Below are positions 38,040 to 47,150 of a stretch of 64,000 nt of DNA, one piece after another. Source of the stretch: Platerodrilus igneus (Eukaryota; Arthropoda; Insecta; Coleoptera; Lycidae); contig JARFIW010001670.1 of the NCBI GenBank assembly GCA_036346225.1, positions 6,758,001-6,822,000 of the forward strand, given 5' to 3'. The notes beneath the pieces are model-generated. The model saw only the letters and a program-made list of their open reading frames with translations, was not told where the DNA came from and ran no database searches. The translations under genes and the position numbers were made by a program. Position 1 is the first letter of the stretch. Every line of letters starts with the position of its first letter.

Positions 38040-39090
38040 GAAACATAATCACGCCAATAGCATTAAGAGCGGTAATAAATATAGATTGGATATAGAGTGA
38101 AGAAGACTAGTTCCGCTTCGCGGGTGAAAAATGAGATCAAGGGGGTTTCTATCGAAATTCGTCTAAAGTTTCCACACATTCGTCTCTCTAACCGCCTCTG
38201 CCGTCGTAAGTGCCTATATTCACGACTGAAACAAATTTCCGCTATTCTGCGCGAAGCTGCAGTGCTTGTGACGCTAATAGTCTATATTGCGGATATATAC
38301 CTTTTCATACTTTACAATATATCACCGATATCTAATCTGCGAATGCTTTTAAAAGTACTCTTGCTGCTATGCTGCGAGAGTGCATACTCCGAGATTGAAT
38401 TTTTAAACCGGAAGTTATGGAGGATCGTAAATGATGATATATTAATGTGGAACTATTTAACATGTTTTCAGAATATCTTTAGCCTGAAACGCCTATTGGG
38501 TTGAAATATCGGACTTCACTATGGATTTCTGCTTTTGAAGCTTTAATGTATGGTGACATACTAAACTGGGCAACAGCTATAACTGGCCACATCGAAATTT
38601 TTTATGAAAAATGTACTAAACATTAAATTACTGCAAATTTGAACAAATGCAAAATTTGCAAATTTTTTCCGAACATATGAGAACTCTTATGTAAACTTGT
38701 GTCAACAACTTCAGTCAAAAACATTAGGGGTAAGTGAGGGAATATCAACCACCAAAGCAAAAAATTTAACATATCGTCCTCTTTGAAAATAGAAAACTGT
38801 GTTTTTCAGACGTGTTTTGAAAGCGTTAAACTAAATAAAAATGCTAAAAGTTATTTTAAGAATAATATACTTTGTTAAGAGGGAAAAAAATCCGAAATGC
38901 TGACGGATAGTTTGTTCTGTTGGTAAATCATTGAGTAAATCATTGAATAATCCAAAATTTTGAATTACATTTTTAAAATAAAAATTTAAAAATCCAAAAA
39001 TAGAGATGTGACATTTTTTGCAAACATAATATTTCACTTCGTCTATATCCGTGCAGTTTGTCTGAATTCACGAATCTCCTGCAGCAGATT
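38040..39090. other. No gene recognised
   Basis: This includes the 135-codon plus frame 38,097-38,504 (basic N-terminus, hydrophobic middle with LVTLIVYIADIYLFILY). It has a GTG start and no recognisable family, so it is left uncalled. Confidence 0.45.
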
Positions 39091-39096
39091 CTCGCC

Positions 39097-39420
39097 TCAT
39101 AATCCTTTGACGTACAGCGTATGTCGTTGTCTTTGAAGTTTATTCTTTGCTGCAGCGATATTTTGTTTAACCTTATTCACCTTTTCAAGTATTCTTCTTT
39201 TTTTTTTGGATTGAAAGCACAGAGTTTTTAATTGTATATTTATTGATAGGATCGTTTTTAAATTAACAGTATTTTTATATTTGACATTTGTTACATAAAT
39301 TGGATGCAACCTTGATTTATCAACGGTTGAAATATTTGATCTGGACGATTTAATGGTAGAAGAAGTTTTAAAGATTGAACTGCAGTAATTGCTTTTGTTG
39401 CGCACCTGGAAGCCGATTTC
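39097..39420 (-). pseudogene. Relic of an unidentified gene or transposon, copy 1
   Basis: A 102-codon minus frame contains a basic coiled-coil-like stretch (KKKRRILEKVNKVKQNIAAA). The DNA is homologous in inverted orientation to 51,650-51,960: shared blocks include AAAGCAATTACTGCA, TTGATAAATCAA, ATTTATGTAACAAATGTCA and AATAAATATA. The coiled-coil pattern vaguely recalls the region after a THAP domain in P-element-like transposases, but I cannot confirm that. It ends about 60 bp before the Polinton-type insertion. Confidence 0.4.
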
Positions 39421-39481
39421 AAATACCCAATCCTTTTAATATGAAATCAGTTGACTAACCTTTTGTATCTAAATTAATTAA

Positions 39482-39487
39482 ATTGTA
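39482..39487. repeat. Target-site duplication, left (ATTGTA)
   Basis: ATTGTA directly precedes the outermost base of the left terminal repeat and is repeated directly after the right one at 49,044-49,049. A 6-bp duplication is the hallmark of Polinton/Maverick integration. Confidence 0.92.
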
Positions 39488-41373
39488 AGTAGTGTATTAT
39501 GGGCGTAATCAGCACCACATTTCCACCAGCATCCACATTTCCACACACATCTGGACCAAAAAGTTTTCTTCGACTAACCATTTTTCATCTTTCGAGATAA
39601 ATATATCTTAAATTTTTTATCTTTCGAGATAAATGAGCATCCACATTTCCTCCCACGAGATAAACCTATTTTTAAGATTTTTTACCGCTAACATTCTGGA
39701 CCAAAAAGTTTTCTTCGACTAGCCATTTTTTATCTTTCGAGATAAACCTACCTTGTTTGGTATCAATTAATATTAGATTTTCTCAGGTACCCGAATCTTT
39801 AAGAATTTTTTAGATTGCATCACCCCAGGGAGCTACCCCCATTTTAAGATTTTTTACCTATAGCGACTTTTGAGCGTTCTTATAAATTTTCTTAGTCATG
39901 CAATACATCTTGTTAGCTTAGAATTTTATTGCAGAATCTGTAAACAGATTTAAAATCGGACTACTCCTTACAAAGTTACACTTTAAGCTCTCAAACCTCT
40001 AAATTTCGCCTTTGCTTTATAAGCAAAACTAACAAATAGTTTTCCTCGTCTAGCCAATGCATCTTTCGAGATAAACCTACCTTGTTTGGTATCAATTAAT
40101 ATTAGATTTTCTCAGCTACCCGAATCTTTTATTTCTAATTTTCAGATCTCCGCGGCTAGCTCTTTTCAACGTCTTAAAACCGGTTGTAGAAATTGTTTTG
40201 TGAACCTTAGAATTTTGGTGTTGAAAATAAAAACTAAACATATTAAATAAAATTTATTGATAAAATAGCCGCCACTGAACACCTTATCCATCTAACGTAT
40301 TGATTTTTTTAAATAATATTAACAAAAACGCTAGTTCGCAGGATCTGAAATTTGTGTAAACAAGGATGAACTCCATTCAACGGTACATCAACTACTTATT
40401 TTCTCTTTAGGAATATACACCAGAAACTTGTATGCTTTAATTAATTAAAAGCAGAAAGTTTTGTCCGGAAACGCTACTGTAAAATATATAGAGCAAATAA
40501 ATTATTCCCTGAATGTGTTTTCAATTGCAATAACTGACTATACAATCACAATTTAAATTACACTTTATTTAACTAAGTTACTTTAAACAAGAAATTACCG
40601 CATCCAAAATTCCAATGCATGCTTAACAATAATGTAGAAATGGCAAGGTCGACTTTTGATGTCCAATGTAATGTGTTTTAAATATCTAAAGAAAGCGCAT
40701 TTTGCTGGTATGAAATCTATGGAATTTCTCCTGTAATGAAAGAAGAATGCATTCGTAATTGAAAATGCGTGCTACAACTTTCGCTAGATACCAGCCATGT
40801 ATGTTAATTAGAAATTTTGTGTATGACATCATTAACTACCTAAATTCCAGAATTAACAAAATGTAATAAACCAGATTAAGTACTGTTCAATAATAATCAG
40901 AGTGAAAGTAAATGGGTCTTATTACCTAAATTACCTTACGTGATGCGGTAGAAGCATTATAACGCAAATTCCGGAAACTTCCAATGTAGTATTAATAAAA
41001 TTGTAACTCGTAATCCAACAAATATTCTAGATTTCTTAACGAACATTTGAATGCTGTTTTATAATTTCTTTTCTTGGACTTTCTATTAATTATGTTGAGA
41101 ATATGTTTCAATGACGCGCATTTCAAATCGAGATATAATTGTTTGTAGATTACCAATAACACGAGGCGCTGAAAAGTGCGTATTTACGGAAAATACAAAC
41201 CTCATTTAGTAGTATAATTAACGGAGCTTAACAGTGGACGATGTTACACCACGACATTAAATGGCGTGCTTGAATATTTTCTTTGGAAACAATCGAAGAT
41301 TGCCGAAGACACTCGAAGAGTGCACAAACGCGGTCACTAAACCACAATTAATAATCGCCTTTATAGGTTTAAC
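39488..41373. repeat. Left terminal inverted repeat, 1886 bp
   Basis: This is the reverse complement of 47,151-49,043 from the outer tip to AGGTTTAAC at 41,373. The arms are nearly identical; the differences I saw are mostly in A/T run length. The outer 600 bp contain four copies of the hairpin ATCTTTCGAGAT (39,587, 39,619, 39,732, 40,061), each followed by AAA or AAACC. A longer block, CTGGACCAAAAAGTTTTCTT, occurs twice (39,551 and about 39,694). Confidence 0.95.
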
Positions 41374-41648
41374 ATTTTACCATTACCAATGACTTTAATT
41401 TCTTATTGGGAGAATCCTTATTCTCCCACGCACTGTTGCGTAGCTGGATGCCCACCCCTTTTGGGAATATATGCTCGTTATAGGTTGTAAGACCCTCGGT
41501 TTTACTTAACTACACTTTGTGAGATCCCTTTAATCTTTTTAATCGTGTCCTTCTCGCGCACAATACAGTAGGACTTAGCCTTACTACCCACAGATTCTAA
41601 CACCAAGTCACCGTAAAACTCGTCTTTAAATTTCCCCACAACTTTTTG
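41369..41648 (-). pseudogene. DNA polymerase B C-terminal remnant
   Basis: Minus-strand frame 41,648-41,502 reads KVVGKFKDEFYGDLVLESVG, then KAKSYCIV, then IKKIKGISQSVVK. In Polinton-type protein-primed PolB the C-terminal region has this layout: a GKFKDE-like block, a short strand ending in a K.Y motif, then a K-KGI..VVK segment. The frame stops at 41,502. A second frame (about 41,515-41,369, YNEHIFPKGVG...) may continue it and ends exactly at the inner edge of the terminal repeat. The exonuclease and polymerase core (D..SLYP and DTD regions) is absent, so this cannot be an active polymerase. The N-terminal remnant lies upstream, separated by another gene. Confidence 0.6.
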
Positions 41649-41827
41649 TTAACATGCGGTATATTGTGTTTATTATTTCCGCGTACACCACTTTAAACCT
41701 AAAAATAAAAACAGGATAGTTTAATACGTCTATTAATAATTTATGGTAATGTTGGCGATACAAATATGTAAAACAAACTTTATCAAGAAATATGTTTTAA
41801 TAGAATACATACATGTATTGATAACAT

Positions 41828-42648
41828 CTATAAACCGCTGTGGTAACCAGAGTCTGGCGAATCTGGGATAGCCAAATCTCTAAACATTTGCGCAAGCGAT
41901 TGCCTTGCAGTTGCATCTTTTAAGTACTGAATGGGAAACATTTAATAAGTTCCAACACTGTCAAGTAATTTAAATTGCTGCAATCATTAGACAGAGAAAT
42001 ACTGGCACTGCTCTCTCCTCTAATAACGTTTGAACCCTTTCTTCCTCCGTCGTATTTCCACATACTTTTTATATCACCAACAAATTTTCGTAAAATTCTG
42101 GAAAGTTTCTACACCTTAACTCAGCCATTTTAAAACAGATCAATTCTCGCAAATTTAATAGCTTGATGCACTCGTACGCAGGTAGCACAATAACATTCCC
42201 ATCTTTCGTAATCTCCATATTATATAAATTCTCTTTTCAAAATTGTTCAAAACCATATACTTCTATTAAAGGCTGTGCTCAGCTGCAATTTGAAATCTTG
42301 ATCCAATTGTATCTCAACAACATCGTTTCCAGTAGTCAGACCATTTAATCGTACTTGTTTTGAGTCTTGAGCAAATTGGTGAATTTGAAATTCCACTTGA
42401 AAAGTACACAATTTCTTCCAATCGAAGTAAGAGAATGTTATCGTAGAATCAGCACACATACCACTACAGCAAATCACTTGGATGGCAGGTTGAAGACCAC
42501 CATATAAATCAAAACCAACTTCTAATATATGGTGGTGATAATTTGGAGGAAATTCGCCTAACCTATAGGTTGACTTACCAACTAGTTGGTTGATATTTAA
42601 TTGTGGTACTCGCACATCACTTGTAACGTCAACACAAGAAAAATCCAT
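41828..42648 (-). pseudogene. Polinton-element gene of unknown function, frame-broken
   Basis: An ATG at 42,648 opens a 133-codon frame with LVGKSTYRLGEFPPNYHHHI, GFDLYGGLQPAIQVICC, a SYFDWKKLCTFQ block and an acidic-to-hydrophobic end, closing at 42,247. Just downstream on the same strand, frame 42,218-42,069 (MEITKDGNVIVLPAYECIKL, then RELICFKMAELRC) reads like a continuation after an indel. A further piece at 41,941-41,828 ends SPDSGYHSGL. The three pieces may be one protein of roughly 270 residues, or two genes. I do not recognise a domain. It sits between the two PolB remnants, so it may have displaced the polymerase core. It could be a structural or virion protein of the element; that is inference only. 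Confidence 0.5.
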
Positions 42649-42799
42649 CTTTATTTATAATTTTAATCAAACTCGACGATACTTTGACGACTAATGCACT
42701 GGAACATGGCTCTCGCCTTTTATGCCGATGGTCGAGCGTGCGCAGCTCCTTATTATATTAGTTGGCGTTATATGCAAGTCTTGACTGGAAAAGTGACGT

Positions 42800-43681
42800 C
42801 TATAATTGTTTTATAGTGGGTTTTACCTGTATGTATTTAACCACCAACGCCATTTTAGAATTATTAAACAAAATTACTCTTAGCAGTATTTTTAATATAC
42901 CATCGTGTAAGATTTCAATTATTATTATGTTTTTCCTCAGGTTTTCAAATCCTCGGAATTTTTCCAAATCGAATGACACCTTACTGATTTGCAGAATAAC
43001 CTTTTGCAAGCACCGTATATAATTCATCTTTAATCTATTTCTAAACCGTATCGCTCTGTCTTTTGAGATAAATCCCTGGTGTGTCCCACAATCGACTTCC
43101 TTTCCACCCCAAACACGTTGACACTGATGTTGTTTAATTCCTCGAACCGGGGTATATCCTTTATGGATATCGGGAACTGCAGTCCTGTCAAATTGAGAAT
43201 GGTGCTGTAATGGGGTAGCTACCGACCCTTTGCGGATTGTGAGCACTGAGTAGAGCGCAGCTATCACGCACCAGGCAAAGCATGCGTTGTCGTCATTTTG
43301 TATATTAATAACAGCTCTGGTGTTTCGAACCCATTTGGGGAGCTCGATGTATGAGGATCCACGCAAAGGGTTGTACTTGTTTACATTAATCTCCAAGTAC
43401 AACGCCTGTTTCAGAGTCCATCCTAAAATTTAAAAAATTAGAAAAATAAATTATTGTAGAAACTAACCAGAATCTCGTTCTTGGAACTCCTCTGACTTAG
43501 CTGACATCCTCTCCACAAAGGAATTGTAGATCTCCCCTAGGTTACTGGAGGAGGTGAGCACAACATTTCGAGTGTTGAAAGATTTAACATCCTCTACACT
43601 GTCCATCTTAATGTAGCCACTAATTAGGTAGTTTACTTTTAAATTAGGAGAAACCCAGCGTCGTTTAACCTTGAGTAACAT
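42800..43681 (-). pseudogene. N-terminal region of a Polinton-type PolB protein
   Basis: Exon 1 (43,681-43,468) ends in SEEFQERDSG. A 45-nt intron (43,467-43,423) follows. Exon 2 opens WTLKQALYLEINVNKYNPL, SSYIELPKWV and INIQNDDNACFAWCVIAALY. This region is known ahead of the PolB domain in arthropod Maverick-type and related proteins; I recognise it by the conserved N-DN-CF-W block. Near 43,195 the frame shifts: the expected continuation (FPISIKDIPRFEELNNISVN, VFGVERKSIV) is in another frame and runs to a stop at 43,030. The exonuclease and polymerase motifs never appear. The gene is thus truncated as well as frame-broken. Confidence 0.7.
43423..43467 (-). other. 45-nt GT-AG intron in the PolB-like gene
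   Basis: On the minus strand the segment starts GTTAGT and ends TTTAAATTTTAG. Without removal the frame hits TAG four bases in. With removal, GAT TCT G joins GA TGG ACT CTG and the conserved DSG-WTL reading is restored. The intron is very short for an animal, but it matches the 44-bp intron-like segment in the palindrome at 2416-2459. Confidence 0.7.
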
Positions 43682-43867
43682 TTCATACCAGTCTATTCAC
43701 GTCGGTGAAAATCAATTAACTTCTTGCTTACGCGCTACATCTATAATTATCGGATGTATCAAACGAGAACAAAGTTAGACGGGGGTAAATATTTATACAT
43801 ATTTTTCGAAATTGTGAAATTGGAATAGTCTGCATTTGCATTTTGATAAGTAAACATCGTAATAAAA

Positions 43868-44301
43868 ATGAGCGGGGAAAGAATTATATCCTTAGATGCT
43901 ATAAAAATTTTAGAAGAAGTTGTCAAGGAGATGAAAACAAGTTTATCAAACAATTCAACTAGCCAACATTTGAATGGTATGTCTAATGAATCTCTGGTAA
44001 ATACTAAAATAGTGCAAGATAAACCTACACATGATAATGTTGATGCGAAAGATCAGAACATAGACTCCAAGTCAGACGTTTCTGACAGAAAAGAAAGAGA
44101 CAACTTAAATCGTATACTAAAGAGGATTTAAATAAAGCCCTTGACGAAATAAACAAAGGATGGATTACTGGTTCAGAAGCATCCGAAATCTACAATGTTC
44201 CAAAAGCTACACTCTATACGAAACTCAGATCAAACGAAAATCGTGTGCAAAATTTGGATATGTATACTACACATTTGCCAATTAAAAGGAGGAAAAAGTG
44301 A
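43868..44301 (+). pseudogene. Pipsqueak-type HTH protein of the Polinton element
   Basis: This is the only plus-strand gene of the element. The ATG at 43,868 (MSGERIISLDAIKILEEV) starts an 87-codon Asp/Ser/Asn-rich frame that closes at 44,131. The C-terminal half is in another frame: a basic, NLS-like QKRKRQLK near 44,090, then KEDLNKALDEINKG, SEASEIYNVPKATLYTKL (a pipsqueak-like helix-turn-helix) and a basic end KRRKK before TGA at 44,299. One inserted or missing base between about 44,080 and 44,110 would explain it. A DNA-binding regulator or terminal-repeat-binding protein is plausible. A (GT)19-type microsatellite begins 4 bp after the stop. Confidence 0.65.

Positions 44302-44304
<3 letters not shown>

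Positions 44305-44342
<38 letters not shown>
44305..44342. repeat. (GT)n microsatellite
   Basis: An uninterrupted GT run of about 38 bp immediately downstream of the HTH gene. Confidence 0.97.
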
Positions 44343-44344
<2 letters not shown>

Positions 44345-44778
44345 TAGTTTTAATGAATAAAAATATATTTCTATGTGAAGTGTACATGTTAAGTATTTGA
44401 ATTGTAATATAAATATTGTTTCAAACGTTTTGGTTTTATTTATATATAATGGTATTGTTAGGATACAATTACTCGGAAGCAGTAGCAGAATTTTGGTTTA
44501 TGTAATATCATAGAAGTTGAAAAAAAAAAAACTAAAAGGTATGTTTGAAACACGTAGTTGTAGTCATTTCTATTAAAATTAAATGTAGCGCTCTTTGTTA
44601 TAATTCTTTTCATAATTACTTAGATATCCATTTCAGTTACGTGGACATTTGAAAAATTAAACAATACCAATGTATGCTTTATATTTTAAAACATAAACAA
44701 GCTAATATATACAAAATAATTTCTAAAATCACATCATTCATTTCTTATGATAACAGTTGTGGTGGTTAAATTTTTATT

Positions 44779-44949
44779 TTAAAACTTACAATTTAGTATA
44801 TATTCCATTTGAATATCTGCCAACAGTTTTATAAACCCCATCTCCTCGATTATCTCCATAAAATCATCCAGATCCTCGGCAATGATAACACTGCAGTACA
44901 GTGCTGTATTGCTTCCTCGTATGACTGACACATAAGACATTTTCTCCAT
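44779..44949 (-). CDS. 56-residue acidic ORF of the Polinton element
   Basis: The ATG at 44,949 opens an intact frame of 56 codons: MEKMSYVSVIRGSNTALYC, SVIIAEDLDDFMEIIEEM, GFIKLLADIQMEYILNCKF, then a stop. It is compact, acidic and amphipathic in its second half, with good protein-like composition. It lies in line with the ATPase gene and the 45.4-45.7 kb gene on the same strand, about 0.4 kb downstream of the latter. It is one of the few frames in the element without a break. Function unknown. Confidence 0.5.
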   Translation of the reverse strand: MEKMSYVSVIRGSNTALYCSVIIAEDLDDFMEIIEEMGFIKLLADIQMEYILNCKF

Positions 44950-45363
44950 CTATCGAAAAGCGTTGCCCACATTCTGCTTTTTTACTCGTAGAGCATTGCG
45001 AAATCTTCGAATAACCTCTCCAAAGTTTTTATACATATTTATTATATTGTCTCTTTAAACCGTACAATCAACAAATAATAACTTCTACGCGAACAGTCCT
45101 TTTATATGAGCTACTTCTATTCGGATATGTACCGATTGCACCCGATTTGTGTGCACGCACGAAGCAACCGGTATGGAATGTATTCTATGAACAAAATCAT
45201 TACATTTCTTAAGAAAAATGCTAAGGACTTTAAAAATAATTATAACTCTTGTTAGACCTCTAGTCTCTAGATAAACGTTATTATTTTAGGTTGTGTCACT
45301 GTTTTCTAAATCAATTTCCTACATACTTTTCCTAAACTATGCGTATCAATTGACGGTTATACT

Positions 45364-45709
45364 TTACTCCATAACCGACTTGTATATATTTTCGTCTTCG
45401 TCTCTAGCTAACACATCCGCATAGTAAAGATGGAACGGTTCTTCTGGAACGAGTTGCTTAATTTTCTTTATAGGTACGTCCATGTTTTCGACTTTAACCT
45501 TTGTTGTAGGTATGGGGATTTTTCGGTGATCGATTGCAACTGGGAAGCGGTTATTTGCAGTGGATCGATCAATTGTTTGTGCACCTCTTTGAATTTTGCT
45601 GAGATGTAGCATCTCCCTTTTTGTACGCTACAAACTTTTTTCGTACAGCATCCTGCATAAGATGAAGACTGCGTTTATTTGCAATAAAATTGTTAACGTC
45701 CGTCATCAT
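45364..45709 (-). pseudogene. Small Polinton-element gene, one frame break
   Basis: The ATG at 45,709 (MMTDVNNFIANKRSLHLMQD, then AVRKKFVAYKKGDATSQ) reads to a stop at about 45,570 in its frame. From about 45,600 the other frame continues: KIQRGAQTIDRSTANNRF, IPTTKVKVENMDVPIKKIK, EPFHLYYADVLARDEDENIY, ending at 45,364. A single-base indel near an AAAA run (about 45,597) would make one protein of about 115 residues: basic at the N-terminus, acidic at the C-terminus. No domain was recognised. It follows the ATPase gene by about 36 bp on the same strand, as in a compact viral-type gene array. Confidence 0.55.
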
Positions 45710-45744
45710 GAAACTTTGGATGGGAACTAACTTTTTGAATAATA

Positions 45745-46622
45745 TCAAATATTTATATACTCGTCGAAATTCTTCCTATATCGACCATTATCCAAATCAA
45801 AATCTTTAACAACAGTTATAAAATTATGTTTTGAGTCGCCCCAACACTGTAAACACATTTCTTTAAATTTCGGATATATCATGTCACCACTTATATGATC
45901 CGAAAAGATATGTCCGAGATTGGTTTCATCCTGTTTCCATAATGCGATTACATTGGCGTTATCTCTGAGTCTATGTTTTAAGGCACTAGCGTAAGTTTGA
46001 CATAGATAGAACGAATCTATTGCTTTATGTCGACCGAACGAGAAAAACTGAGTGATTTTACTTTGCTCGTTTGCAGGTATATCATCGAAAACCATAATTG
46101 AATCTTCTTTGGTATCTCCGGGTTCGATCAAATCATCGCAATTTTCAAACTCATGGTAACCAATTTCTTCTTTTAATGGTGTAAAACGTTTCTTAACAAT
46201 TCGTATTTCGGTTGATACAAACTCTTCGAAAATACATAGACATTTTGAAATCTAAGACCGTTCTCGTGCAAGATCAGAGATATTAAAGCGTTGGTCTTCC
46301 CACAACTCGATGGTCCCACGAATATAGCTCGTATGTTAGACGGGAACAAAGGACCATGTTTACCATCCTCTTTTGCATTAGCAATAGCAAAGTTATCATA
46401 ATTCTGTATAGGTATTTTAACTTCTGGTATAACATCTCTGGATGCATCGTTGGAATTATGTAATTTCTTCACGTTCTGCAACCTTTTAACATATCTGCAT
46501 AACGTTGTTCTAGGTATATTATATTTTTTACTAGCAGCGTAGAAACTCGAGCCATCCAGGATATCCTCTGCTGCTTTTGTAATAGATTGTTTGGAGCACC
46601 ACTGATTGCTTGAATGCGACAT
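45745..46622 (-). pseudogene. Pipsqueak-HTH plus A32-type packaging ATPase, one frameshift
   Basis: The ATG at 46,622 starts a product with an N-terminal pipsqueak-like helix-turn-helix (residues about 10-45: KAAEDILDG, AASKKYNIPRTTLCRYVK). The ATPase starts near residue 92, with Walker A in AIFVGPSSCGKTNALI (46,330-46,300). Walker B, SIMVFDDIP, is at about 46,098-46,072, followed by QSKITQFFSFGRHKAIDSF and the sensor-like YLCQTYASA. In its family (FtsK/HerA-like A32 ATPases of Polintons and large DNA viruses) this motor packages DNA into capsids. The frame breaks near 46,180: the first frame stops at 46,173, while the second is open upstream to about 46,185, so one base is gained or lost at a TTTT run. 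The HTH fusion is unusual compared with a bare ATPase. Confidence 0.75.
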
Positions 46623-46702
46623 CTTTCGAAAAAATGTCTTACTATAACTAAGCTCTACCCAAAACTACTTCCTTATATACCAAATTTAATCTCCCTGCTC
46701 AC

Positions 46703-46972
46703 ATAACCACATGACCATATGACCATATGACCACATGACCACATGACCATATGACCACATGACCATATGACCATATGACCATATGACCACATGACCATAT
46801 GACCATATGACCACATGACCATATGACCACATGACCATATGACCACATGACCATATGACCACATGACCATATGACCATATGACCATATGACCACATGACC
46901 ATATGACCATATGACCACATGACCACATGACCATATGACCACATGACCACATGACCACATGACCATATGACC
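46703..46972. repeat. 8-bp tandem array, GACCAYAT, about 33 copies
   Basis: GACCATAT and GACCACAT units alternate irregularly over about 270 bp. Each junction creates CATATG or CACATG, that is, a CANNTG E-box-type core. The unit has no stop codon on the minus strand and a length not divisible by three, so all three minus frames stay open and encode the same Met-Val-(Met/Ile)-Trp-Ser-(Cys/Tyr)-Gly-His octapeptide repeat. These frames are artefacts. The array sits between the ATPase gene and the right terminal repeat. Confidence 0.95.
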
Positions 46973-47097
46973 TAATTGCTTTTTAATGAGTTTTCTCATT
47001 AAAAACCCATTAGCACTAATTGCTTTTTAATGAGTTTTCTCATTAAAAACCCATTAGCACTAATTGCTTTTTAATGAGTTTTTCCATTAAAAACCAA
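46973..47097. repeat. 44-bp hairpin unit, three tandem copies
   Basis: Units start at 46,973, 47,017 and 47,061. Each contains TTTTTAATGAG-TTTT-CTCATTAAAAA, a perfect 11-bp stem with a TTTT or similar loop; the third unit is slightly altered. Three identical hairpins stand between the 8-bp array and the right terminal repeat. Confidence 0.9.
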
Positions 47098-47150
47098 GTG
47101 TGGACCTAGGTTAGATAAAAGGAAAAATTAATAGGTTAGGCCAGCGTCGC

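Noticed and set aside
38097..38504. 135-codon plus frame with a hydrophobic core
   Set aside because: GTG start in a eukaryotic context, no family recognised, and opposite a candidate exon.
46673..46999. Three overlapping minus-strand frames encoding a Trp/His/Gly-rich octapeptide repeat
   Set aside because: They are produced by the stop-free 8-bp GACCAYAT array read in all three frames.
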